Assembly (NCBI RefSeq): GCF_003987255.1
Contig: NZ_PIQC01000001.1
Location: 248,001 to 312,000, forward strand
Direction: 5' to 3'
DNA length: 64,000 nucleotides
From: Idiomarina ramblicola
Lineage (GTDB): Bacteria; Pseudomonadota; Gammaproteobacteria; Enterobacterales; Alteromonadaceae
The notes beneath the pieces were generated by a model, which worked only from the letters and a program-made list of their open reading frames with translations, ran no database searches and was not told where the DNA came from. Shown here piece by piece: positions 39,404-45,774 of the stretch. Numbering within the stretch: position 1 is the first letter of the stretch; each line of letters opens with the position of its first letter. The position numbers and the translations under genes are program-made.

Positions 39404-39844
39404 TTACCATTCGCCCGTATTTTCCATAGAAGCCCAGGGCTCCTGTGGCGGCAAGTTATCACCCTTTTGCAGCAGCTCGATAGAGATATTGTCCGGTGAA
39501 CGAACAAAGGCCATGTGCCCGTCCTTCGGAGGACGGTTGATAATGACACCGTTGTCCATGAGCTTTTGGCACAACTCATAGATATTTTCGACTCGAAACG
39601 CTAAATGACCAAAATTACGGCCGCCACTATAAGTTTCTGGATCCCAGTTATAGGTCAACTCCATCATCGGCGCTTGTTCATTTTTAGCTCGCTCAACATC
39701 ATCCGGGGCGGCTAAAAACACCAGAGTAAACCGGCCTTTTTCAACCTCTTTGCGCTTAACTTCCTGCAGTCCCAGTAAGTCACAGTAGAAATTTAAAGAC
39801 TGCTCTAAATTGTGAACTCGCACCATGGTATGTAAATATTGCAC
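39404..39844 (-). CDS. VOC-family lactoylglutathione lyase (glyoxalase I)-like protein
   Basis: 146 residues, two beta-alpha-beta-beta-beta modules. [19 protein letters not shown] with the first metal His/Glu set, LELTYNWD and [15 protein letters not shown] with His, and [10 protein letters not shown] with Glu give the full glyoxalase I ligand pattern. It is somewhat longer than E. coli GloA (135) because of a Trp-rich C-terminal tail. Likely detoxifies methylglyoxal, which arises in propionate and amino-acid metabolism. Transcribed away from the 249-base gap on its right. Confidence 0.88.
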   Translation of the reverse strand: MQYLHTMVRVHNLEQSLNFYCDLLGLQEVKRKEVEKGRFTLVFLAAPDDVERAKNEQAPMMELTYNWDPETYSGGRNFGHLAFRVENIYELCQKLMDNGVIINRPPKDGHMAFVRSPDNISIELLQKGDNLPPQEPWASMENTGEW

Positions 39845-40093
39845 TCACTACTCTCCTTGCTGTTCAATAAAGTCGACAAAGGGTTTAACCCCATCCTGCT
39901 ACCCAGAATACGGGTTGAGAACCTGCAATGGTTCATTACTATTTTGATTATGAAATACCGACAAAACAATTCGACTTTCTGCCTAGGCTCTGCTGCTTAT
40001 GTTTTGCATTCGTTACAAATGATCTTAACAGGTTTCTTCAAAGTGGCTTATCTGTGTTCAGGTTGATAGTACAAAATCAATGAGGAGAAGAGC
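39845..40093. other. 249-base gap without a recognised gene
   Basis: No supported ORF, hairpin terminator or repeat was found. Reading frames of up to 75 codons on the plus strand show no signal, SD or family resemblance. Part of it must hold the promoter of the glyoxalase gene on the minus strand. Confidence 0.5.
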
Positions 40094-40810
40094 TCAGGTA
40101 AACTGATTGGTCAGTTTTTTTCGCTCACGCCAGTCAGGGAGGAATTCATCCATTAGAGCGTAGAAACGCGCGTTGTGATAACGCTCAAACAGGTGCGTTA
40201 GTTCATGAACCACCACGTACTCAAGGCATTCAACCGGCTTTTTAACCAGCTCCAGGTTCAGCCATATCTTTTTGCTGCGTATATTGCAGCTACCCCAACG
40301 AGTTTTCATTACCCTGATGCCGAAACTGCTACTGTACGCTTTCATTCGCGGTTGCCAAATATCCAGTAAAGCTTTGACTTCCCGGGTAATTTGCTCTCGA
40401 TACCAGCGGTCCAAAATCTGTTTACGCTGAACCGCATTGTAATGTGGCAGCGAAACCAGCTGTAGCTGATCATCCATGAACCTAACCGAAGTTCCACGTG
40501 TTTTAACCACAACATCCAGTATATGGTTCTTGCCCCAGAGCCGATGCTCTTCACCTGAAGTAAACTGAAGCTCGGGCTGAACTGGCTGCATGGCAATTCT
40601 TTTTCTTTGTTTTATCAACCAGTCATGACGCTCGAACAACCAGCTTTCAATTTCATTTAGAGAACACTGCTTAGGCGCTGAGACTTCAACATCGCCTGAA
40701 GGTGCGCGCACTCTTAAGTACATATTCTTGATCCGCTTACTCTTAACCGTAACGGGAATCTCGTTAATAAGAAGCTTTGCGCTGTATAGGCTTTTACTTT
40801 CTTTCGGCAT
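40094..40810 (-). CDS. YgjP-like (DUF45) metallopeptidase
   Basis: 238 residues. A C-terminal zinc-metallopeptidase domain has VVHELTHLFERYHNARFYALM: HExxH with a third ligand His/Glu downstream, as in the M48/WSS1-like DUF45 family. An N-terminal part is basic and beta-rich with a KTRWGSC motif (FGIRVMKTRWGSCN) typical of YgjP. Substrate unknown; the E. coli member is uncharacterised. It overlaps the upstream ion-channel gene by 17 bases and is the last gene of the bacA-channel-ygjP unit. Confidence 0.88.
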   Translation of the reverse strand: MPKESKSLYSAKLLINEIPVTVKSKRIKNMYLRVRAPSGDVEVSAPKQCSLNEIESWLFERHDWLIKQRKRIAMQPVQPELQFTSGEEHRLWGKNHILDVVVKTRGTSVRFMDDQLQLVSLPHYNAVQRKQILDRWYREQITREVKALLDIWQPRMKAYSSSFGIRVMKTRWGSCNIRSKKIWLNLELVKKPVECLEYVVVHELTHLFERYHNARFYALMDEFLPDWRERKKLTNQFT

Positions 40811-41621
40811 CTTGCTGAGCCACTATCAGTTGTTTTAATTCCCTAATTTCCTGCTGCAGATCGGTTATTGACGGTTCCTGCTCAACACTGCCCTGCTCCG
40901 CCTGTTCCTGACCAAGCTCAACCTTACGCCCTTCTTTATCCATAACATTAATCACAATACCGATAACCATATTTAAAAACGCAAAAGCGGTCAGGAAAAT
41001 AAAGGTCATGTAGTAAATCCAGCTCCAACCATAAACCTCCATGGTTTCGTACTGAATATCGGTCCAATCCTCAAAGGTCATCACCCGGAACAGCGTCAAC
41101 ATTGAAGTTGCAATGTTGTCCCATAAAAACGGATTGATGTCAGCAAACAAATAACTGCCTACTGCGGCATAAATATAGAAGATAATAAACATCAGCAGGA
41201 CAACATAGCCCATCTGCGGAAGCGCTTTAAACAAAGAGTTTATTAAGGTTCTTAGCTCCGGAATGATGGATATCATTCGAAGTACCCGGAAGATCCTTAC
41301 TAAGCGCGCCAGCAAAGCCAGTTCCGAGTCATTAATGGGTATTAGACTGACCAGCACGACCAGGGTATCAAACACATTCCAGGCGTCTTTGAAAAAGTGC
41401 TTTTTATGGTCTTCAGCAATAAAGCGAATGGTTATTTCAATTAAGAAAAACAGCGTAATAAAAAGGTCCAGACCGAAGGTCAGACTGTTAGCAAAGGCTG
41501 GTAACTCGTATGTTTTTGCGCCAATTTCTAATGCCGAAATAATGATGACGGCAACCACCAGCGCTTCAAATATTTTGTTACTTTTAAGATGAAATAACTG
41601 CTTTTTTATTTTTTCGTACAT
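40794..41621 (-). CDS. Voltage-gated cation channel (one-domain NaChBac-like)
   Basis: 275 residues from the ATG at 41621; the longer reading adds 24 residues lying inside bacA. Six membrane segments: S1 near 20, S2 near 50, S3 near 82, S4 near 103-118 with four Arg at three-residue spacing (R106, R109, R112, R115), S5, pore loop, S6 near 205-227. A coiled coil (about 250-272) ends the protein, as in tetrameric bacterial sodium channels. The selectivity filter reads TFEDWTD (182-188), unlike the usual TLESWAS/TLESWSM: acidic residues stand at positions that make engineered NaChBac calcium-selective. Ion preference is inferred. Located between bacA and ygjP. Confidence 0.9.
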   Translation of the reverse strand: MYEKIKKQLFHLKSNKIFEALVVAVIIISALEIGAKTYELPAFANSLTFGLDLFITLFFLIEITIRFIAEDHKKHFFKDAWNVFDTLVVLVSLIPINDSELALLARLVRIFRVLRMISIIPELRTLINSLFKALPQMGYVVLLMFIIFYIYAAVGSYLFADINPFLWDNIATSMLTLFRVMTFEDWTDIQYETMEVYGWSWIYYMTFIFLTAFAFLNMVIGIVINVMDKEGRKVELGQEQAEQGSVEQEPSITDLQQEIRELKQLIVAQQDAERK

Positions 41622-41632
41622 AAAGTAACAAC

Positions 41633-42430
41633 TCAGAAGAATAGTAAGTACAAGACAACCGCTAAGACTAAACGGTAGATAACATAAGGCCACATACCGT
41701 ACGCATTAAGCCACTTAAGAAAGAAATGAATAGCCGTAATAGCCGTTAGAAACGATACGATGCCACCAACCAGAAAGCCTAACCAATCAACGGCAATAGA
41801 CTCTGAGGCTATGGTTAATAACTTTACCAAAGCAGCCGCCGCAGTAATGGGAATGGCCATAAAAAATGAAAACTTCGAGGCCGATTCCCGACTTAACCCC
41901 AAAAACAACCCAGCGGTTATGGTTGCGCCAGAACGTGAAGTGCCAGGAATAAGTGCTACCGCTTGAGCAAGCCCAACAATAATCGCATCTTTAAAGCCGA
42001 TATCCTGCAAGGTTCGGCTTCCCCGGGCAAAGCGATCGGCAACGGCTAATAGTACAGCGAAGACAACCGTGGTGGTAATGATAACTCCCACAGCTCTCAG
42101 TGTCGTGTCGATATAATCAAGTAGCAGAATTCCGGCAATACAGGCCGGTATGGTTCCGACAACAACCGCCCAGCCTAAGCGGCTCTGACCGACATGCTGG
42201 CGAGCAGCAATAGATCGCAGTCCGTCAATAAAAAGTTCACTGACGTCTTTGCGAAAATACAGAATAACAGCAAGCAAGGTACCGACGTGAACCGCAAGAT
42301 CAAAGCCTACGCCCTGATCGTCCCAGCCGGTAAGTATCGGCATTAAAATTAAGTGAGCAGAGCTGGATATTGGAAGAAATTCGGTTATTCCCTGGATAAT
42401 GCCCAGGATGATCGACTGTAAGAAATCCAT
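41633..42430 (-). CDS. bacA: Undecaprenyl-diphosphatase BacA/UppP
   Basis: 265 residues, about eight membrane segments. Hallmarks: GIIQGITEFLPISSSAHLIL (Glu and Ser motif 1) and IPGTSRSGATIT (PGxSRSGxT motif 2 with catalytic Arg/Ser). It regenerates undecaprenyl phosphate for peptidoglycan and O-antigen export and gives low-level bacitracin resistance. A perfect TATAAT lies upstream on the minus strand; the ion channel gene starts 11 bases after its stop. Confidence 0.97.
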   Translation of the reverse strand: MDFLQSIILGIIQGITEFLPISSSAHLILMPILTGWDDQGVGFDLAVHVGTLLAVILYFRKDVSELFIDGLRSIAARQHVGQSRLGWAVVVGTIPACIAGILLLDYIDTTLRAVGVIITTTVVFAVLLAVADRFARGSRTLQDIGFKDAIIVGLAQAVALIPGTSRSGATITAGLFLGLSRESASKFSFFMAIPITAAAALVKLLTIASESIAVDWLGFLVGGIVSFLTAITAIHFFLKWLNAYGMWPYVIYRLVLAVVLYLLFF

Positions 42431-42435
42431 TAAAA

Positions 42436-42477
42436 ATGCTCGCCTTCAATCTGCTCAAATAGAAAGCGAGCATTATA
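42436..42477 (-). promoter_or_regulatory. bacA -10 element overlapping a hairpin
   Basis: TATAAT on the minus strand at 42472-42477 is a perfect -10 (the -35, TTCGTT, is weak). It overlaps an eight-base inverted repeat, ATGCTCGC (42436-42443) and GCGAGCAT (42466-42473), whose distal arm is followed by a five-T run. So the repeat may terminate the EGKCG-protein mRNA while the promoter starts bacA; the loop (22 bases) is long, so this is tentative. Confidence 0.4.
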
Positions 42478-42515
42478 GTCAGTTTCGTTGTCAGAACGAA
42501 AGTAAGATTAAGCGA

Positions 42516-42851
42516 TTAGGCTCCGCACTTACCTTCGCCACATTTGCCTTCTTCAGATTTTTCATCTTTTTTCTCGGCTCGTTCTTTCTTCTTGTCCTCG
42601 CCGCACTTACCTTCACCACACTTGCCTTCTTTCGCCTTTTCTTTTTTCTCTTTCATTTCTTCTTTAGACTTTTCTTTGTCTTCGCCACACTTGCCTTCAC
42701 CGCACTTCATTTCCTGTGGCTGAGAAACTTCATAACCAGACGATAGTTCAGTTGCTTCGAACGGGTTAGCCTGTGCGGCTCCCATGCTCATTGCTGAGGC
42801 TACAGATAAGGCTGAAGTTATTGCCAGAGTTTTCGATGTTAATTGTTTCAT
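42516..42851 (-). CDS. HvfA-like EGKCG-repeat secreted precursor peptide (putative copper-binding RiPP)
   Basis: 111 residues from the ATG at 42851 (AGGTG SD upstream). A Sec signal peptide ends near residue 28 (GAAQA). The mature part is Lys/Glu-rich and contains six cysteines in three pairs, each KCGEGKCG: Cys50/55, 78/83 and 104/109, separated by charged spacers. Repeated EGKCG is the modification motif of HvfA of Haemophilus influenzae, where the MNIO enzyme HvfB with HvfC turns cysteines into copper-binding oxazolone/thioamide groups. No hvfB (DUF692), hvfC (DUF2063) or DoxX gene is near it, so it is an orphan: the enzymes may act from elsewhere in the genome, or the peptide may be unmodified, for instance a plain metal-binding periplasmic protein. 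It sits alone between lysC and bacA. Confidence 0.8.
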   Translation of the reverse strand: MKQLTSKTLAITSALSVASAMSMGAAQANPFEATELSSGYEVSQPQEMKCGEGKCGEDKEKSKEEMKEKKEKAKEGKCGEGKCGEDKKKERAEKKDEKSEEGKCGEGKCGA

Positions 42852-42885
42852 AATAATCACCTGAATTTGGTTGCCAGAGTCTCTT

Positions 42886-42921
42886 TAACTGTAGTTTATT
42901 TTTACAATAAATAGACAGTTA
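42886..42921. repeat. AT-rich interrupted palindrome upstream of the EGKCG gene
   Basis: Outer arms TAACTGT/ACAGTTA and inner arms TTTATT/AATAAA around a five-base centre, total 36 bases. Between lysC and the EGKCG gene: either the lysC terminator (no T-run follows) or an operator for the EGKCG gene. Confidence 0.45.
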
Positions 42922-42932
42922 TTTACACATTA

Positions 42933-44273
42933 TTAACTTAGTATCCGATCATGCAAGGTTCGAATCACATTCTCACCTTCACTGTCTTCTACGAGAAAGC
43001 AAAGATTATGCTCACTCGCTCCCTGGCAAATCAAGCGCACAGCGTAGTCGTTCACGGTATTAAACGTGAGTTGGCTGATATGAGCATCACGACCAATACC
43101 ATTTCCAATAATTGCCACCAGCGACAACCCCGTTTCAATTTCTACGCGGCAAAACTGCTCCAGTTCCTCTAAAGCAGCGGCCGGTAATAAGGCTTGTCCA
43201 TTTGCGATGCTTCCGCCTTCATCCAAAGTCAGCGCAATGCTCACTTCTGATGTTGTGACCAAATCCACACTGACATTATAGCGCGCCAGTATTTCAAACA
43301 GTCGTGCCAAAAAGCCGCTGGCATGCAGCATACTAAGACTATGAACGGTAACTAAAGTCTGATTCCGACGCAGCGCTACAGCTCTTACGTCAGGCCGGGT
43401 TGTGGGGTTAGCTGAAATATAAGTGCCACCTGCGGCTGCATTCTGGCTGCTGCCAATGAAGACCCGAATCGCATTTTTTATTGCCGGTGCCAGACTGGAG
43501 GGGTGTAGAATCTTTGCTCCAAAAGTCGCTAATTCGGCCGCCTCTGAAAAACTCATTTCGGCGATAGCGCGGGCGCTGGAGCAAATTCTTGGGTCCGTTG
43601 TATAAATGCCCGCAACGTCCGTCCAAATCTCTAAGTCGGTTGCATTAAAGCCGGCTGCTAACAAGGCTGCGCTATAGTCACTTCCCCCGCGACCTAAAGT
43701 CGTTGTCTGTGTCTTATCATCGGAGCCAATAAAACCCTGAGTGACCCACACACAACCGCAGTCGAGCTTTTGCTTCTGCTCAAGACAGTGTGATTTAGTA
43801 GAAACGTCATCCGGTTGTGCCTGCCCAAAGGCGCTATTGGTTTTCAGCAACTGACGCGCATCCAGCGTATCAGACAAAGTGCCTTGGTCATTTAGAACAC
43901 AGGAGAACAAGAGGCTCGAGCAACGTTCACCAAAGCTCAGTAGTTCATCCCGCCAGGCACCCCAATTTTCGGTAGGTTTCTGGCAGTGGTATTCCAGTTC
44001 ATCATGCAATTGAGACAACGAAGCTTCCAGGGTGCTGGAACGGTTTAGCTTCTGCTGAATAGATGAATGAATAGTATAAATTTCATTTCGCAGAGACTCT
44101 GTTTGTTTGCCTCGTTTATCAGCTATTTCCGCCAACCGATTCGTCACACCAGCACAGGCACTGACAACCACCAGCCGAATAGAGGAATTGTTCTGAACGA
44201 TTTCGGCACAGCGCCGCATTGAGGGATAATCCGCAACGCTCGTACCTCCGAACTTAGCTACAGTAAAAGACAC
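42933..44273 (-). CDS. lysC: Lysine-sensitive aspartate kinase (aspartokinase III)
   Basis: 446 residues, close to E. coli LysC (449). VAKFGGTSVADYPSM is the nucleotide-binding start, and TTLGRGGSDYSAALLA the catalytic region; two ACT domains (about 310-446) give lysine feedback. The GTG start at 44273 has AGGAG seven bases upstream. It phosphorylates aspartate, entering the lysine/DAP/threonine pathway; the downstream branch enzyme DapE is encoded at 61 kb. Expression is controlled by the lysine riboswitch and a hairpin over the SD in the 5' leader. Confidence 0.95.
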   Translation of the reverse strand: MSFTVAKFGGTSVADYPSMRRCAEIVQNNSSIRLVVVSACAGVTNRLAEIADKRGKQTESLRNEIYTIHSSIQQKLNRSSTLEASLSQLHDELEYHCQKPTENWGAWRDELLSFGERCSSLLFSCVLNDQGTLSDTLDARQLLKTNSAFGQAQPDDVSTKSHCLEQKQKLDCGCVWVTQGFIGSDDKTQTTTLGRGGSDYSAALLAAGFNATDLEIWTDVAGIYTTDPRICSSARAIAEMSFSEAAELATFGAKILHPSSLAPAIKNAIRVFIGSSQNAAAGGTYISANPTTRPDVRAVALRRNQTLVTVHSLSMLHASGFLARLFEILARYNVSVDLVTTSEVSIALTLDEGGSIANGQALLPAAALEELEQFCRVEIETGLSLVAIIGNGIGRDAHISQLTFNTVNDYAVRLICQGASEHNLCFLVEDSEGENVIRTLHDRILS

Positions 44274-44279
44274 CGTTTT

Positions 44280-44310
44280 CTCCTGAACATAACAACATAA
44301 GTGTTCGGAG
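44280..44310 (-). promoter_or_regulatory. Shine-Dalgarno-sequestering hairpin of lysC
   Basis: On the minus strand CTCC-GAACA pairs with TGTTC-A-GGAG, one unpaired base, about 12-base loop. The second arm contains the AGGAG of lysC. It should hide the ribosome-binding site when formed and is the likely expression platform of the upstream riboswitch. Confidence 0.7.
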
Positions 44311-44365
44311 AACTCAGGTTTTGCAGAATACGTGGCGAGGTAAACTTAATAGCCAATAGGAAAAT

Positions 44366-44547
44366 GCAAACACCAGAAGCTCTCCACCGTGAAGGTGACA
44401 GTTGTGGGTGTTCAAACCCTGCAACCGGTAGCATTGTCGCCAAGTGACAATACTACCTCGGCGTAATACCCCTCTCTTTCGACTCAATTCCGGCTTTGGC
44501 AACCTAAGTTCGAAAGTTCCTGGTATACGCACCTCTTCTCTGTGCAA
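44366..44547 (-). promoter_or_regulatory. Lysine riboswitch (L-box)
   Basis: Read on the minus strand: the AGAAGAGGTGCG start, AGGGGTATTACGCCGAGGT (equivalent of the GGGG..CGCCGAGGT block of the E. coli lysC leader), the GGTTGCAGGG..GAACACCC arm, CTGTCACC, and GGTGGAGAGCTTCTGGTG closing helix P1. The order matches the five-helix lysine aptamer. It binds lysine and lowers lysC expression; the downstream hairpin covers the SD, so control looks translational rather than by a terminator. Confidence 0.93.
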
Positions 44548-44551
44548 ATTA

Positions 44552-44575
44552 GACCACGCCCGACAAAGCGTGGTC
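44552..44575 (-). terminator. Terminator-like hairpin after the alcohol dehydrogenase gene
   Basis: GACCACGC pairs with GCGTGGTC over an eight-base loop; then TAATTT on the minus strand, a weak T-tract. It is 15 bases past the adh stop and directly before the riboswitch. Confidence 0.6.
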
Positions 44576-44589
44576 AATTTATTTACTCA

Positions 44590-45639
44590 TTAAGACTGCT
44601 TTAACGAGTCCATATCAATGACGAAACGATACTTAACGTCACCTTTTTTCATCCGCACAAAGGCGTCATTGATATTCTGTATATCCAACATTTCAACATC
44701 GCAGTGAATATCGTGTTCGGCACAAAAATCGAGCATTTCCTGTGTTTCAGGAAGACCACCAATTAAGGAGCCAGCTAATACCCGGCGTTTCATCACCAGC
44801 GCACCTGCTTGCAATGCAGGATCAACCGGTTCTAATAGCCCCACTAAAATATGCGTACCATCAACTTTCAAACAGTTAATGTACGGATTGAGATCATGCT
44901 GTACCGGCACGGTATCCAATAAAAAGTCGAAAGTCTCTGCTACCGCTTCCATTTGTTTTTCATCGGTCGAGATAACGACATGATCTGCGCCTTGCTTCTT
45001 AGCCTCAGACACTTTGCCCTCTGAGCGTGTGAAAATAGTCACTTCAGCACCCATAGCTTTGGCAAATTTAACGCCCATATGCCCCAGACCACCCATACCA
45101 ATGACACCCACTTTGTGCCCTTTTTTCACACCAAAGTGGCGCAATGGTGAATAGGTTGTGATACCGGCACACAATAACGGTGCTGCTTTTGCCGGATCGA
45201 GCTTATCTGATACCCGCACCACAAAACGGTCACTGACCACGATTTTCTCGGAGTAACCACCATAGGTGATGCTCTTATCGTGTAAATCTTCCCCGTTGTA
45301 GGTTGGTACCATTCCATTAAGGCAATACTGTTCCAGCCCTTTTTCGCAGGAAGAGCACTCTCGACACGAATCAACCATACAGCCGACACCTACCGTGTCT
45401 CCGACACTAAAGCCCTTAACGTTATCTCCTACAGCCGTTACTTTACCGATTATCTCATGGCCTGGCACAACGGGGTAAATGGTACCGCCCCAGTCATTTT
45501 CCGCATAGTGAATGTCCGTATGACAAACACCACAATAAGTAATGTCGATAGCAACGTCATCGCTACGTAACTCACGACGCTCTATAGCGTGAGGCGCCAA
45601 CTTAGAATTTTCTGATTGTGCAGCATAGGCTTTAGTCAT
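44590..45639 (-). CDS. Zinc-dependent alcohol dehydrogenase (YahK/CAD type)
   Basis: 349 residues. Catalytic zinc set: CGVCHTDIHYAENDWG, GHEIIG and CAGITTYSPL; structural zinc cysteines CRECSSCEKGLEQYC. The Rossmann motif GMGGLGHMGVKFAKAMG follows. It is of the cinnamyl-alcohol-dehydrogenase/YahK group, usually NADPH-dependent aldehyde reductases of broad range. Substrate unknown. Transcribed ahead of lysC on the same strand, separated by a hairpin. Confidence 0.93.
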   Translation of the reverse strand: MTKAYAAQSENSKLAPHAIERRELRSDDVAIDITYCGVCHTDIHYAENDWGGTIYPVVPGHEIIGKVTAVGDNVKGFSVGDTVGVGCMVDSCRECSSCEKGLEQYCLNGMVPTYNGEDLHDKSITYGGYSEKIVVSDRFVVRVSDKLDPAKAAPLLCAGITTYSPLRHFGVKKGHKVGVIGMGGLGHMGVKFAKAMGAEVTIFTRSEGKVSEAKKQGADHVVISTDEKQMEAVAETFDFLLDTVPVQHDLNPYINCLKVDGTHILVGLLEPVDPALQAGALVMKRRVLAGSLIGGLPETQEMLDFCAEHDIHCDVEMLDIQNINDAFVRMKKGDVKYRFVIDMDSLKQS

Positions 45640-45774
45640 TTATCGCTCCTTTGAATTATTGTCTCTCACTATTGTACTCATTAACTGGTTTTTTAGATTG
45701 TCGACTTTAGAGTTATTGCAACCCATCCTCCGACAACATACCATCAAGTTATACTGTTTAATGATAGATGACTT

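Noticed and set aside
39839-40066. 75-codon plus-strand ORF in the gap before ygjP
   Set aside because: No SD, no domain, unusual composition; overlaps the glyoxalase start region.
42399-42746. Phe-rich plus-strand ORF opposite the EGKCG gene
   Set aside because: It is the antisense of the EGKCG repeats and shows no start signal.
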